Below, piece by piece: positions 6,380 to 13,054 of a DNA stretch of 13,054 bases. Made by a program: the position numbers and the translations under genes. Origin of the DNA: an uncultured Parvularculaceae bacterium (GTDB lineage: Bacteria; Pseudomonadota; Alphaproteobacteria; Caulobacterales; Parvularculaceae); contig CAMYNO010000177.1 in assembly GCA_947259815.1 (NCBI GenBank), positions 1 to 13,054 on the forward strand. Reading direction: 5' to 3'. Positions within the stretch are counted from its first letter, which is position 1. The number at the start of each line of letters is the position of its first letter. The notes beneath the pieces are model-generated. The model saw only the letters and a list, made by a program, of their open reading frames with translations, did no database searches and was not told the origin of the DNA.

Positions 6380-7006
6380 ACGCGCGGCAGCGAGACGCTC
6401 GATGATTCTCGCCTGAGGTTCGCCCGTTGCATCCCCGATCACACGCACCGCATGGTCGCGGTCGATAGGCTTTTCCATCGTGATGACGGGAACGTTGAAG
6501 CCGTCGCCGGCGGCGTCATCGACCCGCGAGACTTCCTTGAACCCCGCAGCCTCATAAAGCGGCATGCCGGCGAGCGTCGCGCCGAGGGTCATATGCGAGA
6601 ACCCTTCCTCCGACGCCGCAAGCTCTCCCAAAGCAAGCAGAAGCTTGCCGACGCCGCGTCGGGCAAAGTCCGGATTTGCATACATGGCGCGAATGCGCGC
6701 CGGCTCTTTTTCCGGATCGAGAAACGCGTCGGACCGCCCCGCCGAGTGACTGCCGCCGAAAAGCGTCGCGCGCCGGCCCCAGCCGCCGCATCCGGCAAAA
6801 GCCCGGCCTTCCGCGCCGTCAGCCTCGATCATGAAATAGGTGCGGTCCTCGATGAGTTGCGTGTCAAGGCCCATGGTTTTTTTCGAAGACTCAATCTGCG
6901 CAGGCGTCAGATACGGCTTTTGCAATTCCTCAATCGAGCGTTTTTGCAACCCGGAAATCGCCGCCAGATCCGCTCCCTCGGCGATGCGCCAGGAAAGCCC
7001 GCTCAT
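6371..7006 (-). CDS. GNAT family N-acetyltransferase
   Basis: A 211-residue acyltransferase of the Gcn5-related superfamily, substrate unknown. The acetyl-CoA site is the strand ARIRAMYANPDF (103-114) followed by the pyrophosphate loop ARRGVGK (115-121). The C-terminal signature PLYEAAGFKEV (149-159) is complete. The region AGCGGWGRRATLFGG (71-85) places it in a common bacterial subfamily that has this insert before motif A. The fold should end near VITMEKP (174-180); about 30 further residues form a charged tail. The ATG follows the coaBC stop directly (TAG-ATG, no gap), so translation is probably coupled to coaBC. The tail overlaps the convergent cupin gene by 9 bp. Confidence 0.86.
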   Translation of the reverse strand: MSGLSWRIAEGADLAAISGLQKRSIEELQKPYLTPAQIESSKKTMGLDTQLIEDRTYFMIEADGAEGRAFAGCGGWGRRATLFGGSHSAGRSDAFLDPEKEPARIRAMYANPDFARRGVGKLLLALGELAASEEGFSHMTLGATLAGMPLYEAAGFKEVSRVDDAAGDGFNVPVITMEKPIDRDHAVRVIGDATGEPQARIIERLAAARSR

Positions 7007-8242
7007 CTATTCAGCAGCCTTCACAAGCGTCGGGCCGGCGATCGCCTTTGCGATCCGCGCGGCAAGCTTTCGCGCAACCTCATCTTTCGGCATTTCCGGC
7101 CAGGCTTCCTCGCCATCATCCGTAATCAGATAAATCGTGTTGCGCTCGCCGCCCATGGCGCAATGCTCGCCCGGCGAGACGTCGTTGGCGACCATCCAGT
7201 CGCATCCCTTGCGTTTGCGTTTCACTTCCGCATGGGTGAGGACGTCATCGGTTTCCGCCGCAAAACCGACCACAAGGCGCGGGCGCCCCTCTTTCATTTG
7301 CGAAATGGTTTTGAGGATGTCCGGATTTTCGGCGACGGGAATAGAGGTGAGGCCGCCGCGCTCCTTCTTGATCTTGTGCTCTGATTCAATCGACGGGCGA
7401 TAATCGGCGACAGCGGCGCAACAGACCGCGCAGTCAACCGGCAATGCGTTCTCGCTCGCTTCCATCATCTGCCGGGCCGTTTCCACACGGAAGAGTTCAA
7501 CCCCCTTTGGCATGGGAATACTGGTCGGGCCGGTAACAAGAAAAACGTCAGCCCCAAGATTTCTGAGCGCTGCGGCGATGGCGTACCCTTGCTTTCCGGA
7601 GGAGCGGTTGGCGATATAGCGCACCGGATCGAGCGATTCGTAAGTCGGCCCGGCGGTCACCAGAATGCGCTTGCCCGTCAGCAATCCGACGGCGTTCTTG
7701 GCGAAATGCGCTTCGACAGCGTCAGCGATTTCAAGCGGTTCCGCCATGCGGCCGGGGCCATATTCGCCGCAGGCCATCTCGCCAGCGCCCGGCCCGACAA
7801 TCATCGCGCCGTCCGCCTTTACCTGTTCGACAGTGCGCTGCGTCGCCGGGTGTTCCCACATGCGCACATTCATGGCCGGCGCGAACAGGACAGGCTTGTC
7901 GGTCGCCATCAGCGTGGTGGAGGCAAGATCGTTCGCCTGCCCGCTGGACGCTTTCGCCAGAAGGTCAGCGGTCGCCGGCGCAACAACCACGAGGTCCGCC
8001 GAGCGCGACAATTCGATATGGCCCATCTCGGCCTCGTCGGTGAGATCGAAAAGCTCCGTATAGCACTTATCGCCGGAAAGGCTTGACGCCGACAGCGCGG
8101 TTATAAACTCCGCACCGGCTTTGGTGAGAATTACGCGCGTGCGAATATCACGGCGGCGCAGCTCGCGGATCAGCTCAAGACTTTTATAGGCGGCAACACC
8201 GCCGCCAATGATTAACAGGATACGTTTGGGCTCTTCGGTCAT
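7007..8242 (-). CDS. coaBC: Bifunctional phosphopantothenoylcysteine decarboxylase / phosphopantothenate-cysteine ligase CoaBC
   Basis: CoaBC couples cysteine to 4'-phosphopantothenate (CoaB) and decarboxylates the product to 4'-phosphopantetheine (CoaC), two consecutive steps of coenzyme A synthesis. The N-terminal flavoprotein CoaC domain (about 1-185) keeps His75 (MGHIELS), Asn125 (APAMN) and Cys158 (EMACGEYGPGRM), all at the E. coli positions. The CoaB domain (about 190-405) keeps AGPTYESLDPVRYIANRSSGK (197-217), AAVADYRP (276-283), and Lys290 of KIKK, which matches the E. coli active-site lysine. The 411-residue length is normal. It lies 49 bp downstream of ubiB and abuts a GNAT gene. 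The Shine-Dalgarno is weak. Confidence 0.97.
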   Translation of the reverse strand: MTEEPKRILLIIGGGVAAYKSLELIRELRRRDIRTRVILTKAGAEFITALSASSLSGDKCYTELFDLTDEAEMGHIELSRSADLVVVAPATADLLAKASSGQANDLASTTLMATDKPVLFAPAMNVRMWEHPATQRTVEQVKADGAMIVGPGAGEMACGEYGPGRMAEPLEIADAVEAHFAKNAVGLLTGKRILVTAGPTYESLDPVRYIANRSSGKQGYAIAAALRNLGADVFLVTGPTSIPMPKGVELFRVETARQMMEASENALPVDCAVCCAAVADYRPSIESEHKIKKERGGLTSIPVAENPDILKTISQMKEGRPRLVVGFAAETDDVLTHAEVKRKRKGCDWMVANDVSPGEHCAMGGERNTIYLITDDGEEAWPEMPKDEVARKLAARIAKAIAGPTLVKAAE

Positions 8243-8291
8243 AAGCTCTAAATAGGCGCGCCAAGCGCGAAAGTCACCTTGGTCGAAAGCA

Positions 8292-9815
8292 TTACCGCAT
8301 CAACGCCAACAGCGCGACCAAGGCCGCTATTGCGGCGACAAACCAGGCGAGCCGGCCATTGCCGCCCGGGCGCTCCTTACGAACGCCCTCCGCCGCAACA
8401 ATCCGGGCCGCGCGGCCGACATCGTCCACGAAGGCCGGCAATTCCGGCACAATCTCCATCGCCCGGCGGGCTGTGTCACGGGCCCGTTCGATTTGCGCCG
8501 CCGGCCCGACAGCCCCCTCCACATAGGCGCGAACGACGGGGCTGGCCGCATCCCACATATCGATTTCCGGATCGAGCACACGGGCGACCCCTTCGACCGT
8601 CACCATGGTTCGCTGGAGCAGAACGAGTTCCGGGCGCAGATGCATGTCGAACATGGCGGTCACGTCGAACAGTTGTTGCAGCACGCGGGACATATCGACC
8701 TGCGCCGCATTGCGTCCCTGCAAAGGTTCGCCGACCGAACGCAGCGCCTGTGCAAAGGCTTCGCGCGAATGACTGTCGGAAACATAGCCTGCACGGAAAT
8801 GAACGTCCGCCGTGCGCTTGTAATCGCGCGTGATGAATCCGTAGATGATTTCCGCAAATGTTCGCCGCGCGGTCTCATCAAGGCGACCCATGATGCCGAA
8901 ATCAATCAGCGCAAGACGCCCGTCGGCGTCGATAATCATGTTTCCCTGATGCATGTCGGCGTGAAAGAAACCCATATTCAGCGCCTGTCTTAAAAACACG
9001 CGGATGACAAGCTTCGCCAGCGCTTTGCGGTCAACGCCTTTTGCATCAATGCCGGCGAGATCAGCCATGGGCACGCCGTCGATCCATTCAACGGTCAATA
9101 CGCGGCGCGCCGAGAGGGACCAGATAACGTCGGGAACCCGCACCCGCGCTTCATCCGTCAAATTCTCCGCCAGTTCCGAGGCGGCGCCGGCTTCCATCCG
9201 CAGGTCAAGCTCGATCGCGGCGGATGCTTTTAAAGTTTCGACGAATTTCGCCGGCTCCATCCGCCTCACCGTCCGGGAGAGGCGCTCAAGCATGCGCGCG
9301 GCGCGCGAGAAGGCCCGAAACTCACGAGCGGCTTTTCGTTCAATCTGTGGGCGGAGGATTTTTACCGCGACCTTGCGGCCATCATGCAAAATAGCCTGAT
9401 GGGCTTGCGCAATGGATGCGGCCGCCACGGGCCCGGAAAACGCCTTGAACAGATCCTCGACCGGTTTGCCGAACGCTCGCTCAATCTCCGCTGTTGCGGC
9501 GGATTGCGCGAAGGCGGGCATCTTGTCCTGAAGGCGCGCGAGATCGTCCGCCAGTTCGAACCCGATAATATCGGGCCGCGTCGCCATGAACTGGCCGAGC
9601 TTCACATAGGCCGGGCCCAGTTTTTCGAACGCGGCGGCAAGACGCTGGCCCGGTCTTAAATCGGCGCCATGCGCACCGACGCGCGTCACGGCGCCAAAAA
9701 GGCGCAGCGAACCGGGCGCCATATGGGCAAACTCGCGCGGGACGAGCGCATCGTGGCGCGTAAGCGTCCAGCCGGCGCGCATCAGGCGGGCGTAATCAGC
9801 AAGCGCGGCAATCAT
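8292..9815 (-). CDS. ubiB: UbiB, ABC1/ADCK-family protein of ubiquinone synthesis
   Basis: UbiB is an atypical kinase-like ATPase of the inner membrane needed for ubiquinone production; it is thought to assist handling of hydrophobic intermediates rather than catalyse a named step. The 507-residue protein carries the family's KxGQ motif (KLGQ, 72-75), the alanine-rich loop AAAS (131-134) replacing the kinase glycine loop, Lys152 in VAVKILRP, HADMHQGN (285-292) and DFG (305-307). A hydrophobic C-terminal helix (about 488-507, LAWFVAAIAALVALLALM) is the expected membrane anchor. It starts 10 bp after the ubiE stop and precedes coaBC, an order I know from alphaproteobacteria. Confidence 0.96.
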   Translation of the reverse strand: MIAALADYARLMRAGWTLTRHDALVPREFAHMAPGSLRLFGAVTRVGAHGADLRPGQRLAAAFEKLGPAYVKLGQFMATRPDIIGFELADDLARLQDKMPAFAQSAATAEIERAFGKPVEDLFKAFSGPVAAASIAQAHQAILHDGRKVAVKILRPQIERKAAREFRAFSRAARMLERLSRTVRRMEPAKFVETLKASAAIELDLRMEAGAASELAENLTDEARVRVPDVIWSLSARRVLTVEWIDGVPMADLAGIDAKGVDRKALAKLVIRVFLRQALNMGFFHADMHQGNMIIDADGRLALIDFGIMGRLDETARRTFAEIIYGFITRDYKRTADVHFRAGYVSDSHSREAFAQALRSVGEPLQGRNAAQVDMSRVLQQLFDVTAMFDMHLRPELVLLQRTMVTVEGVARVLDPEIDMWDAASPVVRAYVEGAVGPAAQIERARDTARRAMEIVPELPAFVDDVGRAARIVAAEGVRKERPGGNGRLAWFVAAIAALVALLALMR

Positions 9816-9825
9816 GGGCGCGGTC

Positions 9826-10602
9826 TCAAATCTTCCAACCCATATGCAGGGCGGCGACGCCGCCTGTCAGGTTTTCATAGGCGACCCGCGAAAATCCCGC
9901 AGCGCGTATCCGCGCGGCGAACGCATCCTGCGACGGAAAACGTCGGATCGATTCAACGAGATACTGGTAGGACTCGCGATCATTCGCCACCATTTCACCG
10001 AGCCATGGGATCACATTAAAGGAATAGGCGTCGTAGATTTTCTGAAGCCCGTCTGTGATCGGGTGCGAAAATTCAAGGCACGCAAATCGCCCGCCCGGCC
10101 TCAATACCCGGTAGGCCTCGCCAAGCGCCGCATCCATGTCCGTCACATTGCGAATGCCGAATGCAATCGTATAGGCGTCGCGGGAATTCGCCGCGAGCGG
10201 CAGCATTTCTGCGTCGCCGCAAATTCGCTCAAGCTGGTCGCCCAAGGGGTCCGCGTCGCCCGCACTATCGCGGCCGGCGCAAAGCATCTCGAAATTGATG
10301 TCGCAAATGACCGCCTGCGCCGGAACACCGCCACGGGACCTGGAATTTGCGCGCTGCAAAAATCCGCGCGCCACATCGCCGGTGCCGCCAGCGACATCAA
10401 TCAGCAATTGGCCCGGCTGCGGCGCCAGACGGTCGAGCATCACCGACTTCCATATCCGGTGCACGCCGCCCGACATCAGGTCGTTCATCACGTCATACCG
10501 GCCAGCGACGCTATCGAACACGCCGCGCACAAGTCCGGCTTTCTCGCCCGCTTTCACGGTGCGAAACCCAAAACTCGTCTCGTCTTCCGGCCGCTGCGTC
10601 AT
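9826..10602 (-). CDS. ubiE: UbiE, demethoxyubiquinol/demethylmenaquinol C-methyltransferase
   Basis: UbiE is a SAM-dependent C-methyltransferase acting late in ubiquinone synthesis (and on demethylmenaquinol where menaquinone is made). The adjacent ubiB points to ubiquinone here. Of 258 residues, the family signatures are [17 protein letters not shown] (36-52), SAM motif [13 protein letters not shown] (67-78), acidic Asp101 after strand 2, GDAEMLPL (129-136), FGIRNVTD (148-155), and the C-terminal [20 protein letters not shown] (218-237). The ATG has AGGA nine bases upstream, a good ribosome binding site. It is the first gene of the ubiE-ubiB-coaBC-GNAT cluster and is divergent from ihfB across 156 bp. 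Confidence 0.96.
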   Translation of the reverse strand: MTQRPEDETSFGFRTVKAGEKAGLVRGVFDSVAGRYDVMNDLMSGGVHRIWKSVMLDRLAPQPGQLLIDVAGGTGDVARGFLQRANSRSRGGVPAQAVICDINFEMLCAGRDSAGDADPLGDQLERICGDAEMLPLAANSRDAYTIAFGIRNVTDMDAALGEAYRVLRPGGRFACLEFSHPITDGLQKIYDAYSFNVIPWLGEMVANDRESYQYLVESIRRFPSQDAFAARIRAAGFSRVAYENLTGGVAALHMGWKI

Positions 10603-10677
10603 AGGGTCGTCCTAACCAATGGCGGGGCAGGCGAGAAGCGCCTTGACGCCGCATGGCTCCTTTGCCAGTGTAACCAC

Positions 10678-10704
10678 TTCAAATAACAAGATTTTTTCTA
10701 TAGT
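10678..10704 (+). promoter_or_regulatory. Possible ihfB promoter
   Basis: TATAGT (10699-10704) matches five of six -10 bases. TTCAAA (10678-10683), 15 bp upstream, is a poor -35. It lies in the AT-richest part of the 156-bp ubiE-ihfB gap, about 55 bp before the ihfB start. Spacing is short, so this is a weak prediction. I see no clear promoter for ubiE in the same gap. Confidence 0.3.
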
Positions 10705-10758
10705 TGGCGTAACAAACAGGGAAGTCGACCGGCACGATATGGGGGCCTAGGGACGTTC

Positions 10759-11091
10759 ATGATTAAATCTGAATTGGTGCAAAAACTCGCCGACGAAAAT
10801 CCGAACCTTTTTCATCGCGATGTCGAGCGAATTGTTTCAATCGTATTTGACGAAATCTCTGACTCGCTGGCGCGGGGCGACCGCGTTGAACTGCGCGGCT
10901 TCGGGGCGTTTTCCGTCAAACACCGGCCAGCCCGGGTCGGGCGCAATCCGCGCTCCGGCGAGGCCGTGAGTATCGAAGAAAAGTGGACGCCATTTTTCAA
11001 GGCCGGCAAGGAACTGCGCGACCGGATGAACCATGATGGACGCTTCTCCGACGCCGCCACAAACGCCATGTCCGGACCGACGGAAAGCTAG
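10759..11091 (+). CDS. ihfB: Integration host factor beta subunit (HU/IHF family)
   Basis: IHF-beta pairs with IHF-alpha to bend DNA sharply in transcription, recombination and replication. The first 90 or so residues match the family end to end: [18 protein letters not shown], then [38 protein letters not shown] (from about 41, containing the minor-groove arm with Pro), and [25 protein letters not shown] and the EEKW segment fit IhfB better than IhfA or HU. The 110-residue length exceeds the usual 94-100 because of a tail ending GPTES. AGGGA precedes the ATG at good spacing. Next downstream come lapA and trpF, a common alphaproteobacterial order. Confidence 0.93.
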   Translation: MIKSELVQKLADENPNLFHRDVERIVSIVFDEISDSLARGDRVELRGFGAFSVKHRPARVGRNPRSGEAVSIEEKWTPFFKAGKELRDRMNHDGRFSDAATNAMSGPTES

Positions 11092-11129
11092 CCGCACGTT
11101 GCGATTGAACATGCCGCCCGTTTCATGAG

Positions 11130-11525
11130 ATGCTGGACGACATGAAGAAATGGCTGTTTCGCGTGCTCTGGATACCCACGCTCGTGATCGCGGTGCTTTT
11201 TCTTGTGGCCAACCGTCAACTTGTCGCCGTGAGCCTTGATCCCTTTAATGCGGAAGCGCCCGCGCTGACGACGCCAGCCTTTCCGCTGTGGACATGGCTT
11301 ATGGTCATGCTTTTCATCGGGCTCGGCGCCGGCGCATCCGGCGCCTGGGTTTCGGCCCGGCCCAAACGGGTTGAGGCGCGCGCAGATCGAAAGCTCGTGA
11401 AACAGTTGCGCCAGGAGGTCACCCGGCTTGAAACCCGATTGCGCGAAAGCGAAGCATCGCGAAATGACAGCGGCGCGAGCGTTCCCGCCGTTGAACCGCC
11501 ACTCCTTGAAAGCGAAGATGCCTGA
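11130..11525 (+). CDS. LapA/DUF1049 family inner-membrane protein
   Basis: A 131-residue membrane protein of the LapA (lipopolysaccharide assembly protein A, DUF1049) family. In E. coli, LapA works with LapB to control LpxC turnover and LPS assembly; in alphaproteobacteria the role is inferred. Helix 1 is about 10-28 (FRVLWIPTLVIAVLFLVAN), followed by NRQLVAVSLDPF, typical of the family. Helix 2 is about 52-74 (PLWTWLMVMLFIGLGAGASGAW). Residues 80-110 form a charged coiled coil (LVKQLRQEVTRLETRLRE), then a short acidic tail. ATG 11142 (MKKWLF), with GGA just upstream, is an equally plausible start. It lies 38 bp after ihfB, and trpF follows closely. Confidence 0.83.
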   Translation: MLDDMKKWLFRVLWIPTLVIAVLFLVANRQLVAVSLDPFNAEAPALTTPAFPLWTWLMVMLFIGLGAGASGAWVSARPKRVEARADRKLVKQLRQEVTRLETRLRESEASRNDSGASVPAVEPPLLESEDA

Positions 11526-11537
11526 TTGTCACGCCAT

Positions 11538-12209
11538 ATGAGCGACGTCGCTGTCAAAATCTGTGGGGTGCGCGATCTGGAAACAGCGATCACCGCTGCA
11601 CGCTGTGGCGCGGACTACCTTGGCTTTGTGTTCTTTCGAAAGAGCCCACGGTTTCTCACCGCGGAAGCCGCTGAAGATATTATCGTCGATCTCAAACAGA
11701 CCAGTTTCGACGAAGGCTTCGCGCTGCCGAAGCTGGTAGGGCTGTTCGTCGACGCCGGCGAGAAAGAGCTTTCGGAAGTCGCGCCTTTCCTGACCCATTT
11801 CCAGTTTCACGGCCATGAAGACCCGGAGCGCTGCGCGGAAATGGGCGCTGAATTCGCGGTCGATATCATCAAGGCGTCGCCAGTGACAAACGCCGATGAC
11901 GTCGCTGCCGCTGACGAGTTCCTTGACGCCGCCGATATTGTCTTGTTCGACGCAAAACCACCGCCGGGCGCGGCGCGTCCCGGCGGCCACGGGATCAAGT
12001 ATGACTGGTCAGCGCTGCAGTCGTATAAAGGCGAGACGCCCTATTTCGTCGCCGGCGGGCTCACGCCGGACAATGTCGCCGACGCGATTGCTGCACAGAA
12101 AAACGCTGCAGCATTTTTAGGCGTCGATGTCTCGACTGGCGTGGAAAGCGCACCCGGAAAAAAAGACCACGCATTGATAGAAGCGTTTGTAAAGGCTGCA
12201 AAAAAATGA
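11538..12209 (+). CDS. trpF: Phosphoribosylanthranilate isomerase TrpF
   Basis: TrpF isomerises N-(5'-phosphoribosyl)anthranilate to CdRP in tryptophan synthesis. The TIM-barrel protein has 223 residues from ATG 11538. The catalytic pair is Cys9 in KICGVRD and Asp138 in VLFDAKPP. The phosphate-binding C-terminal part holds FVAGGLTPDNV (170-180) and GVDVSTGVES (195-204). The frame also has a TTG at 11526 directly after the lapA stop; I prefer the ATG because MSDVAVKICG matches the usual N-terminus. The stop overlaps the next gene's start by four bases (ATGA). Together with trpB downstream this is a normal alphaproteobacterial trp segment, apart from the inserted phosphatase gene. Confidence 0.95.
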   Translation: MSDVAVKICGVRDLETAITAARCGADYLGFVFFRKSPRFLTAEAAEDIIVDLKQTSFDEGFALPKLVGLFVDAGEKELSEVAPFLTHFQFHGHEDPERCAEMGAEFAVDIIKASPVTNADDVAAADEFLDAADIVLFDAKPPPGAARPGGHGIKYDWSALQSYKGETPYFVAGGLTPDNVADAIAAQKNAAAFLGVDVSTGVESAPGKKDHALIEAFVKAAKK

Positions 12210-12850
12210 TCCGAACTCAAAAAATGCTGCAGCTATTGTGCGCAGCATTTGTTGCAGCATTTATGTCCGCCTGCACCACCGCGCCGATCCAGAGCCCGAC
12301 GAAAACCGCCAATGCCGTCGCCTTCGAAGCGCTGAAACGGGGCGGCTATGTGATCGTCATGCGCCATGCGAATTCCCCCCATGGGCAAGCCGCTTCCGTT
12401 GGCCTCGCCAAGGGATGCCGTCTCGCACCGGGGCGCGGCCTTGACGCCGAGGGATTCTTTCAGGCGCGGGCGATCGGTGAAATCCTGAAACAGAACGACG
12501 CGCCCATACTCAAGGCTTATACGAGCGAAATGTGCCGGTCGTGGGATACTGCTGCGCTCGCGGCGGGCGGCGCGCCCGTTGCGGCCCACCCGTCGCAAAT
12601 CAGCACGAAAGCCGGCGACGTTGCTGCGATGAAACGCAAGGTCGCAGCGGAACTGGCCGCAAACCCCGGCGAGAACATCATACTTTCAAGCCACTCCAAC
12701 ATCGCCCCGCTCTATGGCGCATCGACGATGAATGGCGAGAAAGAAGTGCCGTCCGGCGTCATCTGGCTGGTCCATCCACGCGACTGGCAGGCGATCGCCC
12801 GTGTCGAACTCAGCGTTCGGTACCCGAAAGAGACGCCGGTAGTGAAATAA
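12206..12850 (+). CDS. Putative lipoprotein of the histidine phosphatase family
   Basis: A 214-residue protein with an N-terminal lipoprotein signal: basic start, hydrophobic LLCAAFVAAF (10-19), then the lipobox-like MSAC with the lipidated cysteine at 23. The mature part is a phosphoglycerate-mutase-type histidine phosphatase. Arg53-His54 lie in VIVMRHANS (RHA instead of the usual RHG), LDAEGFFQARAIGEIL (79-94) fits the GxxQA region, YTSEMCRSWDTA (105-116) holds the second arginine (Arg111), and SSHSN (161-165) gives the second histidine (His163). All core residues appear present, so the enzyme is probably active; the substrate is unknown. Predicted location is the periplasmic face of a membrane. 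It overlaps trpF by ATGA, implying coupling, and precedes trpB by 95 bp. Confidence 0.84.
   Translation: MIRTQKMLQLLCAAFVAAFMSACTTAPIQSPTKTANAVAFEALKRGGYVIVMRHANSPHGQAASVGLAKGCRLAPGRGLDAEGFFQARAIGEILKQNDAPILKAYTSEMCRSWDTAALAAGGAPVAAHPSQISTKAGDVAAMKRKVAAELAANPGENIILSSHSNIAPLYGASTMNGEKEVPSGVIWLVHPRDWQAIARVELSVRYPKETPVVK
12222..12262 (+). repeat. Inverted and tandem GCAGCATTT repeats at the phosphatase 5' end
   Basis: AAATGCTGC (12222-12230) pairs perfectly with GCAGCATTT at 12242-12250 (11-nt loop). A second GCAGCATTT follows in tandem at 12254-12262 (12-bp period). A further copy, CTGCAGCATTT (12106-12116) in trpF, is the exact inverse of 12222-12232. The tandem pair encodes the repeated AAF of the signal peptide. 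Confidence 0.5.
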
Positions 12851-12945
12851 ACAGGCCAGACCCGCGGCAATAATCGCAAGGGTGCATTCGCGCGGGACGA
12901 TGCTATGACAAAGCGGTAGCCAACCCGCGACGCAAGCGATACAAC

Positions 12946-13054
12946 GTGACCCAACTTAATTCCTACCGCACCGGCCCTGACGCCGAAGGTCGCTTCGGCA
13001 AGTTCGGCGGACGCTTTGTCGCCGAAACGCTGATGCCGCTTGTTCTAGCGCTCG
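12946..13054 (+). CDS. trpB: Tryptophan synthase beta chain TrpB, 5' part
   Basis: TrpB joins indole and serine to tryptophan using PLP, in complex with TrpA. Only the first 36 codons are in the window. They read [18 protein letters not shown] and [14 protein letters not shown], the characteristic TrpB N-terminus in which RFVAETLMP is highly conserved. The start is GTG 12946; no in-frame ATG fits upstream, and the Shine-Dalgarno is weak. The catalytic lysine and other motifs lie beyond the window. The 95-bp gap after the phosphatase gene shows no clear terminator, so readthrough from trpF is plausible. Confidence 0.94.
   Translation, partial: MTQLNSYRTGPDAEGRFGKFGGRFVAETLMPLVLAL

Noticed and set aside
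6452..7384. Long + strand open frame (310 codons) opposite the GNAT and coaBC genes
   Set aside because: Its product is arginine-rich with no family resemblance, and both genes on the opposite strand are clearly real. It is a shadow of GC-rich codon use.
8257..8269. CGCGC-CAA-GCGCG hairpin between ubiB and coaBC as a terminator
   Set aside because: No T-tract follows and the two genes belong to one cluster; such GC stems are common by chance here.
9814..10686. 290-codon + strand open frame opposite ubiE
   Set aside because: ubiE is unmistakable on the other strand, and the antisense product shows no recognisable domain.
12905..12919. Tiny ORF (MTKR) before trpB as a possible trp leader peptide
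   Set aside because: It contains no tryptophan codons and no terminator/antiterminator pair is visible.

Overview
The window reads as ordinary chromosomal core DNA of an alphaproteobacterium. It is GC-rich, densely packed with genes, and carries four neighbourhoods familiar from that class: fabA-fabB-fabI, ubiE-ubiB-coaBC, ihfB-lapA-trpF-trpB, and a D-2-hydroxyacid dehydrogenase divergent from an SH3-domain protein. One exact TTAA-N7-TTAA CtrA box (2416-2430) fits the same class. I cannot name a genus from sequence alone. I see no mobile element, CRISPR array, tRNA or rRNA.

Layout. Bases 1-521 (+) hold the 3' part of a MoeB/ThiF-type adenylyltransferase whose frame is interrupted near the window edge. 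A palindromic intergenic repeat (591-675) separates it from a secreted DUF2141 protein (709-1179, -). Next come a D-glycerate/glyoxylate-type dehydrogenase (1368-2357, -) and a divergent SH3-domain exported protein (2486-3052, +), which share a regulatory gap containing the CtrA box and a 17-bp palindrome. The + strand continues with the unsaturated fatty acid cluster: fabA, fabB, a 60-residue two-helix membrane protein, fabI and a DUF985 cupin. On the - strand lies ubiE-ubiB-coaBC-GNAT (6371-10602), joining ubiquinone and coenzyme A synthesis. Divergent from ubiE, the + strand carries ihfB, lapA, trpF, a predicted lipoprotein histidine phosphatase and the start of trpB, which runs off the window.

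How the genes work together. FabA and FabB introduce and extend the cis double bond of unsaturated acyl chains, and FabI completes each elongation cycle. CoaBC makes the phosphopantetheine precursor that ultimately supplies CoA and acyl carrier protein. UbiE and UbiB act in ubiquinone synthesis. TrpF and TrpB are steps of tryptophan synthesis, here interrupted by a phosphatase gene translationally coupled to trpF.

I found no clearly new biological system. The points most worth a second look are the CtrA box with its adjacent palindrome, the uncharacterised membrane protein inside the fab cluster, two mutually exclusive hairpins around the fabB ribosome binding site, the phosphatase gene between trpF and trpB, and the broken MoeB frame.
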